Shown in pieces: positions 9,601-21,600 of a stretch of 31,405 nt of DNA. The notes under the pieces were generated by a model. That model saw only the letters and a list, made by a program, of their open reading frames with translations, did not search any database and was not told the DNA's origin. How positions within the stretch are numbered: the first letter of the stretch is position 1; each line of letters begins with the position of its first letter. Source of the stretch: Elysia marginata (taxonomy: Eukaryota > Mollusca > Gastropoda > Plakobranchidae); NCBI GenBank assembly GCA_019649035.1, contig BMAT01002677.1:355223-386627 (forward strand). Direction: 5' to 3'. The position numbers and the translations under genes are program-made.

Positions 9601-12600
9601 AAATTTGCTTGCTTGTGCCCATCCAGTACCAAAGGGTAGCTAGATTTCTTAACACTAGACCATAGTAAAGTCAGCAAGGAAAGCAATGGCAAACTTCTTA
9701 ATTATGCCTTGTACAAAGAATAAAGAGGATCCTTCTCCTTCTTCACTGAGATTTGTTTAAAAAAATAAAAGAGGTTAACTTCACATCTTCCCTGACATTT
9801 CTTTAGAGAAAAGGTTTACTTCTTTAAGGAGATTTTGAGAAAAGGAATAAATTTACTCCATTCCTGAGATTTAGAGAAAAGAATTAACTTTACTTCTCTT
9901 TTAACAATTGTATAGAGAAAATGATTAACTTTTTTTCTTCCTTGAGATTTTTATAGAAAAAAGGGTTAATTTTAGTAAAATTCATTGTGCTACCCATTAT
10001 CTGAATTGTGTGCTAACTAATTCAATCTAATATTTTGGTCTTGCTAATCAAAACAGACATCTCTTATTTAAAGGCGTTCAGTTGGACTCCAATCACTATC
10101 TCCTCCGTAACTACAGAACCGATTTAGATGCGGTTTTCACTGAAGTTCATGAAAAAAATTACTCTGTGTTTTGGTTTGGTGTAGGCTCATTCAAATTTTA
10201 CGCAACTATGAGAACTCTCGGCCTAAAGTTATTTGGTTCGTAATCCTCGTCGGTCACTCTTTTCATTTCTATCGCAACTATGAGAACTCTCGGTCTAAAT
10301 TTATTTGTTTCGTAATCCTCACGGGTTAGTATTTTCATTTCTACTTTAGAATCTTCATCTTCTAGATCTAGAAATCACAGAAGCCAGCAATCACTCGCCG
10401 TTTCACTTTCACCTTTCCTCATCAAAATGCCTAAGAGAAGTAAAGCGCTGTCGTCTCACTGCTTAGCCAAAACGCCGAGGCAGATGATCGCAGAAAGATC
10501 TAGGTCAAGGTTTGAGGCCTTATTAATTGTGGCAGAGGAGCCCATAATTATAATTGTTTAGCAGTCTTCCTTAGTTAGACGAACAACATAGGCAGTGTAG
10601 GACCTTTTGAGTGGGATCAGTGACTCTCATATAAGGATCGTTTTTTCCGCAAAAATTCTCAATCAATTGGATGCCACGTTTTCACCTTTACCTAAAATAA
10701 TTCCACTATCTTTGCTGAAAACCGCAAAATTCGCGGGCATGTCACTAGTATAAAATATAGTCAGAACTTACATTTTCTGTCCTTTTAATGCTGATTTAAT
10801 TAAGTTTTCTCCAGCTTCAATAATAAACAGCAAGATTCTAAATTCATATTCCTTGCACACAGCTGATAATCCATTTAAATTTTAAGTTAAGCAGCTGCTG
10901 CAATAAGATTTTGTGTGTGTGGAGAAGGGATAAGGGAGTTAAAAAAGACAATTAAAAACTATATTTTGAAACAAAAAAATATTCTCTATCATTCCAAGCT
11001 GCTCTACCAGTGTCTCTGTTTATAATGCATAGTAAATGTAAACAGTGTCTTTTCTTTTTTGTTCTCTTATTTTTTTATAGCAGCTCATCTATTAAATCAT
11101 CCATAAGCCAGTGGAGTGAACTTGCAGCAAGAATAAAAAAAGAAGTCAAGACATCCATGTCAGATGACCGAGACACGAGTGGCAATAGGTCAGGTCAGGG
11201 TCATCCACTAAAATGTCCCGACTGAACATTGCCAACCAACATACCTTCTTAAATCACTGAGAAGCAAATAATAGCATAATATCAATGCCATATTTACAAA
11301 TTCTCTTATTGCCTTTAGCAGGGAATTCATTTAACACTTGATGGAGGCAAGGAAATCTGTCTGAAGACTAAATGACTGCAAGACCAGACCTTGAACTTTG
11401 GGACTGTGTTTCTTAGGACCTAAATTGATTGATACCTGGGCAATCAAAGCCTTTGCTTTTTTTAAGTTTCCATCAATACAAGCACGGTGAAGAGGTGTCT
11501 CTCCCTTTTCATTTCTCTGAAGAAGAAAAAAAGAAGCTGAGAACTTAAAACAAACGATTGTGAATGATTCAAAATGCAGAATTGGATGGTTATTAAGTAA
11601 TTTCTTATTTATAAATTTGCCCAAGCTAATATGAATTTCCTGGGGTTTTTTTTTTTAAAGGACGAAACATGGACCTTTATCTATACTTTCTCCCTCTCTC
11701 TTTGTTCCTGTGCATGGAATGAATACTAAAGAATAATGATTATAAAAAACAACTAATGATAATTGGACAGGGTGCCCTGCCTATTAATATTATTAACAAA
11801 ATGCATGAACAATAGAACAATAGATAGATATAGCTATGGGACAAAAAACTACAGAAATTGATAGTTAAAGTTCAAAGGCAATAATTACAAGGCAATAGAG
11901 TACTTTTGACTTACTCTTGCAATCTTAGATTTCTTTTGGCGGTTGTGGATTGTTGCTAGATCTGGATTATCCCCTTCACTTTCATCTTCTGCAGAAAAGA
12001 GCAAGAGGTATGTTGGAATATTTATTAATATAATAATTATTATATTTATTTTGCCCATTTAATAACTCAAGAAGTTGCTCAATCATGTGTATTACATCAA
12101 TAACAATATATTATAAAAACAAAAAGGTCTAAGAGGCAACAATACATAGTGTATATCAAGAGGCAATAGAATACATCAAGCAAAAAAGTAACAACAAAGC
12201 CACATAAAACAGGCATACAGTTTTTCAATAAGGCTTATTTTATTTCTTCCACAATGTGTGCATAACAAAAGAGAACAATTATTTTGAGATGAAAAAAAAA
12301 ATGAGTTCTTGCACACGACACATTAGTTTAGCATGTTTTTCTTGATTATATATACATAAAAAAATTTTCATAATTTTTTTTCTAGTAACGGTGGGGTGTG
12401 AATGTGCAAAGAATTGTTCAAGAGAACAAACACTCACTGCTCTAAGAAACAAGATCAGTGAGACATCTTGACCTTGCTGACATATGCATGCAGTGATAAA
12501 ATCAGAAAACAAAGACTATGAACAGTACTTTATTGATAACCGATATAAACCAAATAGCTGATTCTGTCATTTTTTTTTTTTGCCCACCATAGAGATAAGA

Positions 12601-15600
12601 TTGAACCATACACTTTATGACTGAGAATAGTTTTGTTATCAGCTCAGATAATTTTTGAGCATAGTAAATATATCTTGACTCCTTTTATCTTATACGATTT
12701 TTTTTCCATTTCTAAAATTAGATGCTTGCTTTGCCTTTCATCATTTATATTAGTCATGAACAGTCGTATACTTTTCTCTCTCTCCTCTACCTCCAATGAA
12801 AGGTCAACAAGTGTCTCATGCAGTAAGAGATAAAAATTCTGGCCATGATATTACTGATAAGATAGTAAGTGACAAATATAATTTTATCCAAATGGTATCA
12901 TGCTAGAGAATCATGCTGGTGTCTACTTATTAGGTCAACACTAAAAACTACCATTTTTCTTTCAATGGAGAATAACTCTAGAGAGTGCAAACAACTTTAA
13001 TTGTCTACAAAATGGTTTATCTACTTAGGTTAAGAGATTTTTAATTGGCAAATTCTTGTATAAATACAGAAAAAAGTTGGTAGTGTAGCAAAATACATGT
13101 ACAAGTAATATCAATTTTTTTTCTAAGTTAAGGGTTTTGAAGAATTTCACTCACAATAATTATCCTCTATTTTGCAGAGACACAACAAAAACAAACCAAT
13201 CGATACATGCTTAATTGTTATCCTGTCCAGATATCATCGCCATGCATTCTTTTAAATGGTTTAAGAAACTTAAATGGACTACAAGATTCTCGTAGAAAGA
13301 GCTGAGAAAGTTTAGTACCTCTGACTAAAATTTTTACAAAAGCAAAGAACTAATTATAAAACTTTGCACATTTGAAACCAATCTGTTTATAAGCAGACAA
13401 AATACAACTTTAGCCAGAGGAATATTACAATCATTAAAAATGTGATGTTTAATACAGTGAGGTAAAAAAAGTAAATATAGTTCCTAAAAGGTTTTCAAAA
13501 AGAAAAAAAATATGACAATCAATTTTATCTTCAATGCCAAGTTAACAGTGGCTGGATGGTGCAACTCTACTACAAAAATCCAACAAGATACAGTAATATT
13601 GACTCAAGGATTTGTTGCAATGATGTTGAATTAAGGAATACCTGATCCTTATTATTTTTTCAAGTACTAAAAATATCCTATGTTTCTGAAAGGCCTAATA
13701 AACTTCATATAGAATCCATTTATAAAATTTAGATGCATTGTTATAACTAAAGAAAAATTAGTGAGCTCATGGAGATAACGGCTAGAGATAAACTGTTGGC
13801 CAAAATTTAGTGAAAAGTTTCACAGAAAAACAGGTCATAAATCCCATTTAGCGACATGCTTGCAGCAAGACCACCTAAATGTTTTTGCACCGACACCCAA
13901 CTGTCTGACAACCTTGGATGTCTTTGACATTAGATAATAAAAACAATAGTGATAAGTAAGCCAGAGGATGGTGAAGCAAAACGAGACAGGATAAAACTCT
14001 TTTGGCTTCAGGAGATAAAATCCAATCAGGCTACTCTGTAATTAATCTTGAAGCATGTGATAGGAGACTGATAATCTACATGGTATAAATTGCTTAGTCA
14101 GACACATGCAATTTTTCTTTCAGGTGTTTAAAAAAAGAGTTTAATTAACAGAGAGCAATATTCAAAAAAGAAAAAGATCTTACACAATAGAAGGTCTTGG
14201 GGTCACTGATACCCACCCCCACACTAAGATTTTATTTACATGAGATTTTCTAAAATGAGGTTATGTTAGGAAAACAGGGAAAAGTCTGCACAAAAAAGTT
14301 GCAGGTTGAAGAATTATTTTCCTTAGAAAGGTCATTAACCTTCTTTCTGCTTATTATGTAGACTGAAAAAGGGGAGAAATTCTGTGTCTCTGCATAGCCT
14401 ATTCAGTCTAAAAACTGCTCTTAAGGCAGAGAACTTGACTACAAGACTATGCCTGAGCCTATGATCTTCAAGGACTCAACAACTTAGGATATAAAAAGTA
14501 GTAAAACCACCCGTAACAACGGGCCGCACGATAGCAGCCGTCAAAAGTAATGCTCTCTCACAGGTATGCTACCCATCTTAAAAGCCCCTAAACCTCACAT
14601 CACTTTATCCCCACCTAAGCTTTCTTCACCTCAAATTGACCGTAGGCTTTAAATGAAGCAAGATTCGACTGGTTGATACATGAGTATTACACATCGCATG
14701 GTTATGGCCTCTCCCTTGAGCCTCGGGGGCAGCGGTATGGTATGTGCTGCTTGATTCCCTCAAAATGGTTTTGCTGCACCATTCTATTGCCAACATATAT
14801 TCAGAAGTTATATTCCTTAGATACAGTCAACATTTGGTTACCACAAATAGACGAGGACTAGGTACATTCTGCGCCACATTTTTCAGAATAAAATAATCAT
14901 CCATTTACCTTTAATGTGCTATAGTCCGTTTGCAACAAAATGAAGTAATATTTTTTTTTTGCATAATAGACAACAGAGCTGTCAATCCAACAAGTAAGTA
15001 CAATGTTAATACATTGTTCACCCTATGAACCCTATCTCCCCAGCCTTGAAACTCCCCATCCCTGGCTCTCGAGGCTAAAATTGGGTATTTATCTAGATCC
15101 ATGTGTACTACAACTTTAAAAAGCATGCAAACAAATTCAAAATCGGTACACCGGTGAGCAGGATATTTGAACGGGAAAACTTCACCAGTGTACCGTTGAG
15201 TAGGGTTCATAGAGCTTTATTGCATTTCCAGCTTTTGTTTGAAAAGTTTAAAAAACCTTGCAAAGGGATACAATTTTATTGCTTTGAAACACTCTAAACA
15301 TATATAACAGAAATGGAAAATGAATGTTAAAAGGCCATCCATAGATTTGGATTCATAAGATGTGGCCATGCAATAGAAAATCCAGCTGAGGTTACATTTT
15401 AAACTTTCAGGAACAGTTAAACCCAACTTGATTGTGAGGCAACAGCATTACTTGTTCCAGTCAACTGAACTTCACTCTTGGTAAAATCCCCTACACAGGA
15501 TTACCTCTAAATAATAATATTTCAATTTAAGTAATATTTTTTATGCATGTATCAGAAAGAGAGAAATGTTTGACAAATATGAAACATTCGTGGGGCAACT

Positions 15601-18600
15601 AGGCTCTAGTTATCAGCTAGTGCAGACGTAGCAGTAGAGCCCAATACTTTTTAAAATTTGCGTTACACTTTTATTTCGTTAACTTGAAGTGAAGAATAAA
15701 AGTGAGAGCTATATTTTTTCAATCTCTTGTCAAAAACTTAATGTGTCAAAATTACTGACTCTTGCCTGACTACTAAAGGCTGTCTAATAGGAGCATTTTT
15801 TCCGAACTGATTCCATTGAGGTCTACATTCACTTGATTGTCATTGTTCAGGGAATTTTAGCCGAGTTTTCCAAGGTATGGTCACTCAACTATTAAATTCA
15901 ACGACTGTGACGTTAAATATACTCTAAAAGAAATTTTTGTTCTCAATTTACTTGGAATAATCAAAACAGTTGTTCATGCTCAAATGATATTTTTACTACT
16001 ACTGACCTTGGTTGAACAAAAATGTATTTAAACCAAAAAGATTTTTGCTGAGTTTTGAGTTTGCGTCAAATAGGCATCAACTGTACGTAGACCTTTACCA
16101 CACAAATTATATTGCCTTATTCTTTGGGTCATTTTTTTACGAAAGTGGTAATAAAATAACGAAATCCAAAGATAAAGTACTGAAATATTCCACTTTTCAA
16201 AGAATCTTAAAAAATGAGTAAAGGAACTATTAGAAGCACATGCAAAAATCCCTCGCCTCACCCCACCCTCACACTAAATTAAACAATTACAATTTTAAAT
16301 GTGGAACTTTGATAATTTTGGTTTTAAACAAAAGGATTCTGCAAAACTGTAACTATCTCGCTCCTACTAACATATATATAAATTACAAATGAGTTGAGCA
16401 TTGCATTTCTCATAAACGGAGAGTCATAAAGTTGAGTTCAGCAATGTTTTTACTTGTGTTGACAGCAGATATTGATGATTACAGGTAACCTGAAAATTTT
16501 TTAAACGCATTAAAAAAAAAAGAGGAAAAAATGGAGATTTGGAATCCCTAACATAACCATAAAAACCTACCTGAGAGAGTCAGATCTGAGAGGCTGAGGT
16601 TGCCATCATTTGTATTGCTTGATGGTTTCCCTTTCCGTCTAGCAACACCATCATTGTCATCATCACTGCTGTTGTCTTTGTCATCCTCATCATCATCATC
16701 GCCCGAGCTGGAAGCATGCTCGTTACTGATCCCATGCTTTCTAGCAATAGACTCAAGCTTTTTCTCAGTTTCTTTCAGATGTTCATTCTGCTTAAGAACT
16801 TTTTGGAGGGCTATCAGTGACTTTAAAGTCTGTATCTGCACAAAAAAGGAGGGAAGAGGGGGGGGGTGTAACTATGAAAAAGGAAACTTAAAGCTTATGG
16901 CGGAAAACAGACAGAAGCTCTGACCCTGTACTTGAGAAGGCCAATTTCAGATGTTTTCAAATGAGATGCATATATAAGTGTTATATGTCATTTTTAAAAA
17001 TTATTATCTATGGATAACATAAGCACACAAAAAAAATGGGGTCAACCAACAAAGAGACACAACTCAAAGACTGTTGGTCTTATAGAAAATGCATATTAAG
17101 TAATTTATTCAGCTTAAATGGCATGCGAACAGTTCATGAGTAATACAGAATGATAGGCTAAAACACAATTGGAACTAATATTCAACAACTTCAATACAAG
17201 CATCAAATGACATTGCACAAAGGGGAGATAATCATTTTTTTAAGATAACCTTGAAAAAAGAATTTGAAAAACTGTAAAAAGGTTCTTAAAAATTTACTGA
17301 TGGAAAAGGCAATGGCCCCCGTTTTCCATTGACCACTATGTGATTTTCAACAGTGTCCAGCAATAAAAATCAGGTCGTTCTGAGGTTATTAGGCCAACAT
17401 CCTCTGAGAAACCAAAGGAATGTTTGCATCTTGATTTTAGCAAAAAAATTGAGCACTGAACTTTTATTGTCCTTGTAACTTCAAGCCCCTGAAAAGAAAC
17501 AGAAAAAAATTGAAATATAGGTCAACTTAAAGTTTCAATTGTATGGAAATTGTTTTTTTTTTCTTCTTCCAGGCGCCAAATCTGTAAGAATTAAGATTTA
17601 CTGATATTTATTACATGAATAGTCCTACACGGTACTGAATAATGAAATGTCAACAAATAAGTTTTACCCAGTATCCTGATTTGTAAATTAAATGAGCTGC
17701 AACTATGCCTACATGCTTAATGCATACATTCAAAGACATAGTGGCACTGGTAGTCACTATGACAATATAATTTGTAAACCATCTAGACATACTTAGCGTA
17801 GCATCGAAGGCTTTTTAATCTTATTGACTTTGCAGGTCAGCTCCACAAAGTCAACAGCAACCGGCAAAGATTTTTCAGTCTCAGAAATGGAGGTAGACAG
17901 AATGTGAGATAATCTTTAATTGGTTTCTGGAATTCAGACACATAAGTGGTGAAAACAGTTAACAAATCGACACACAAAAAAAATTAATAAAAATTTTTTT
18001 TACATGGCACTAGATGGTGGATCTTCATCACTAGGCCTCATTCAAGGTTAGTTTTGACAACTAGCTCGGTGGCCATTTTTAAACAGATGGCAAATACATA
18101 CCGCCAAACGCAAAGAGAGAGACAAAAAAAACCCCACCTAAATTACATAAATATATTGACAAATTTAATGAAATGGAACATATTTCAGACATAATTTTTT
18201 AAATGAAATGATCAACTGTGACAAACATTTATTAAAACTACCGGTCAAAATGAAAAAAAAAAAGCAACCAGGTTTAAAAGACAACTTACCTTCATGTTTT
18301 ACAGAGGTGTAAATTCAAGTAGAATGTGTCTGTCCTAATTCATGGGGTCCAGACATTTGAAAAAGCCACATAACTTGAGCACAAAACACTTTATGCAAAC
18401 AAAACTGCTACACATGCATCACAAAATCTTGTCTAATAAATGAAATACTATCTCTTTATCACAACCTCATCCAATTATATGATATTTTATTATGAAGACA
18501 GAAAGTGCCTTTTTGAGCTTTTTTCTGTTTTCCGCCGTATATACCATCAAATGACATTATTGTCTGAAGAAAGGTAATTTTAGAAAATCAATGTTAGCAA

Positions 18601-21600
18601 AAATGCCAAGATATACCAGTAATACTCATGATATGGAACATATATATAAAACTAAATGCAACTGAATGGCAAAAGTAGGGTGCAAGCTTTAAAAAGAAAA
18701 AATACCCTTTGACATGTACCTTTGTAAGTCCTCAGTGATTTTAAAGAGAAATTTAAAATAAATCAAAAAGAGTATCTGTAATCTATTGGAATCTTATCTT
18801 ACCACTAATCATTCCTTATTTGAATGCACTTTAAATTGTACCTCAATTTGACAGTTATTGAAGAAGAATTAAATCAAAGAACTACCATAATAATCTTAAA
18901 TAAAAAAATGAAGGAAAAAAAACCAGTTACAATCTTTGTATTGGTTTAAAAAAATTGTTGCAAAAAAGGAGAAATTAACAAATAAGTGAATGTAAGCAAG
19001 TTAAGTTTTAAAAGATCTTGACATTTACTCAATTAGAGTACAAAATATTGAGAGAAAAAAAATTACACTCAAAACCTAGAAAAACTTTTAAATGCATGTG
19101 TTATGATTTATATCTTGTTCTAATATTTACCTGAAGTTTCACATGCTTAGCCTTCCTAGCAGCCTCAAATGCCGACATGTAGATTTTACACAAGACAGAA
19201 TATTTGGAGCCTCGCAACTCCTCCAGCTCAGCAATATTCAATAAAGTACGACATGACTGTAAAAAAAAATAATAAAAGTGATACAATAAAGACAGTGTAG
19301 AAGCTTTTTCTTTCAAATAAGACTGAAACCTTAGAAAACATAATTTTCTACACCATCAAAGCCAAATAACTACAAATGTTTATAACTTTGTTTCACACAA
19401 AGTTACAAACTCAACAATGGGTCTGCTATGGCGAAAAGGATGTCATTTACCTTCTTAAATATTGAAAAACCCAATTCACCTAGCACACCATGGGTTGAAC
19501 TTGTCTTTTCACTGACCACAAGCATCAGTGGCATAGGGTTGGGTCTTGGACACCAGGAACATAAAGCACCATGACCTAGGCTATTTTAGCTGATATGTTG
19601 GCGTATATGTTATACCGCATACTGTTTAACTTCAACATTGCATTTTAGGATACTGTGATATAGCTATTGAAAACAACCTTAAAAAAATGTGCATAATCGA
19701 TATTCAGAACTCCGAACTGGGCTGCTTTCCCGGACTGCCATACACAAAAAACAAACACATCCATAGCTTTTATCACACCAATACAGCGGGTAGCATTGTA
19801 TCTCACCATTTCAATATTGGGATCTAATTTTCAAGTGCAAAACCAAATACTCTAAGTAGCCTTGCCCAGATTTATCAGCTCATTGTAATTCAACAGTGGT
19901 TGCCTGTAACCCGTAATTTTTTTTCGCGCCACCATAATAAACTACCAGCAAACCATAATGTTCGTAGGTCTGTTATCGGTTAATCTTTAAAAGACTCAAT
20001 ACATTAGCTTCCCAGGAAAGGTTTGAGTATGTTAAACCTGACAAAGACCGAATTTTACAGTTTTAATTAAGGCATCCATTACTTACTTGCTCCTGATTGT
20101 TCTTTCTCTCTTCCAACTCTTGCCTGTAGTAAAATATTGCCTCATCGTAATTCCTCAGGTCTGCATATGTTTGCGCCAACGAGACATAAATGTCAGCTCT
20201 TTTTTCACTTGTGAGTAAATCTTTTGAATCCAACTGCAGTATTTAGAAGAAAAAAAATGAGTAATCAAAATCCTTAAGTTAAGACTTTGAATTTCCATTT
20301 CTTTTTTTTATCAACCAAATACATGTTGAACAATAAGAAATCATTTCATCTGACTTCAATTTGCCACATTGTAACATTCCACATTGCAATATTTAAGAAG
20401 TTTCAATTTAAAGACCATAACACATATATATATATATATAATCACATTACTGGGACTAGACAAAAAAACTACACATTAATTTTGAAAGACTTAAAAAAAA
20501 AGAATTAAGGCCCCACATTTTGAAACGATGAAATACACCTCGCATCTAATACCATCAGACTGAATGAAACCATGCTCTTAACAAAGTGATTGCCAGTACC
20601 CATTTCTATTTCTCTCTGTAATGACACCTTTCAATCTAACTTAACTGAAGTTTGATCAGGCTCAGACTTTTCAAAAAGTTGAGAAAAAAGGAAAAAAAAA
20701 TCCTGAATTATTTTCTTCTTTGTATTTCTAACTCAGAGAATAGACTATAACAAACTCAACATGGCCTATTTTAAGAAAAGACATCTTTGACTGGAAAAGA
20801 TAACAGAAATAAGTTTTTTGCACATCTCTCAAATTTTTAACAATGAATGTCTCATTTCTCCTGAAACTCTTCAATTGTCAATACTTATTTACTAAGCCTA
20901 GAACATTCAAATGCTATGTATAAAGGGATGGCAAATTGTGTATAAAACATTGAAAAGCTCAGAGGACTTAGGTTAGAAACATGGCTTCTCTCACTTTAAG
21001 CTGTTGGCACTAGTTGCTAATATGTAATATAATGCTGTGAAGAAAATTGCAAAGAAATCAATGTAGGCCTACTATTCTAACCCATCGCTTCGTTTTCACT
21101 TTGCCATTATCCAAATTTCTCTTAATTTCTTATTAAAAATTTTGAAGACCTCAGTAATATTGCCCTGTATTTCATGACACATAATACGCAGAATTTATGC
21201 TTTTTCGAAAAAAAAAAAAGGAAGAAAAAATTTAACTACCTATGACAAAAATGAACTTATCTTTCAAGGCTCATAAAGATTTCTGAAACCTAATTCTATG
21301 TGACTTACAGTCGCCAAGTAATACTCCACAGCTTCAGAGAAATTTCCAAGCTCAGCTAAATTATCAGCGACTACTTCTTTTAACTCAGCAATTCGCTTAG
21401 CATTTGTGTTCATTTCCAAATCCACAGCTGCATCTTGCATCTTGTTCACTATTGAGAAAAAAAATATATACAAAAACCCAAAACAGATAGAATAGAATGA
21501 GACAACTTCCATGTTTAAAATGGTATACATGTAAGCATTAGAACACCCCATAAAATATTGTATGATTTCCACCGTTACTACTAGTTTAACTCTTTATTCA

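Larger units (their letters stand above)
10075..10600 (+). mobile_element. Possible Helitron 5' fragment
   Basis: A less AT-rich island containing a block like CTCCTCCGTAAC---ACCGATTTAGATG, followed by a duplication and a short frame whose basic start resembles the beginning of Helitron Rep-helicase proteins. No hairpin terminus or helicase motif is present, so the assignment is tentative. Confidence 0.3.
9512..11435 (-). other. Intron 13 of TONSL
   Basis: A 1924-nt intron. It holds a degenerate minisatellite at 9741-9975, a 72-bp tandem duplication at 10201-10343 and a possible Helitron fragment at about 10075-10600. The part 10600-11435 is AT-rich without identified features. Confidence 0.7.

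Noticed and set aside
16600..16923. Plus-strand frame rich in Ser/Leu opposite exon 11
   Set aside because: It is the antisense of the acidic Asp/Ser codons of TONSL exon 11; the repetitive serines come from GAT/TCA complementarity.
21449..21572. Upstream extension of the exon 8 frame with a hydrophobic, membrane-like stretch
   Set aside because: It is intron read-through before the TCAATAG acceptor; T-rich tracts translate as Phe/Ile/Leu.
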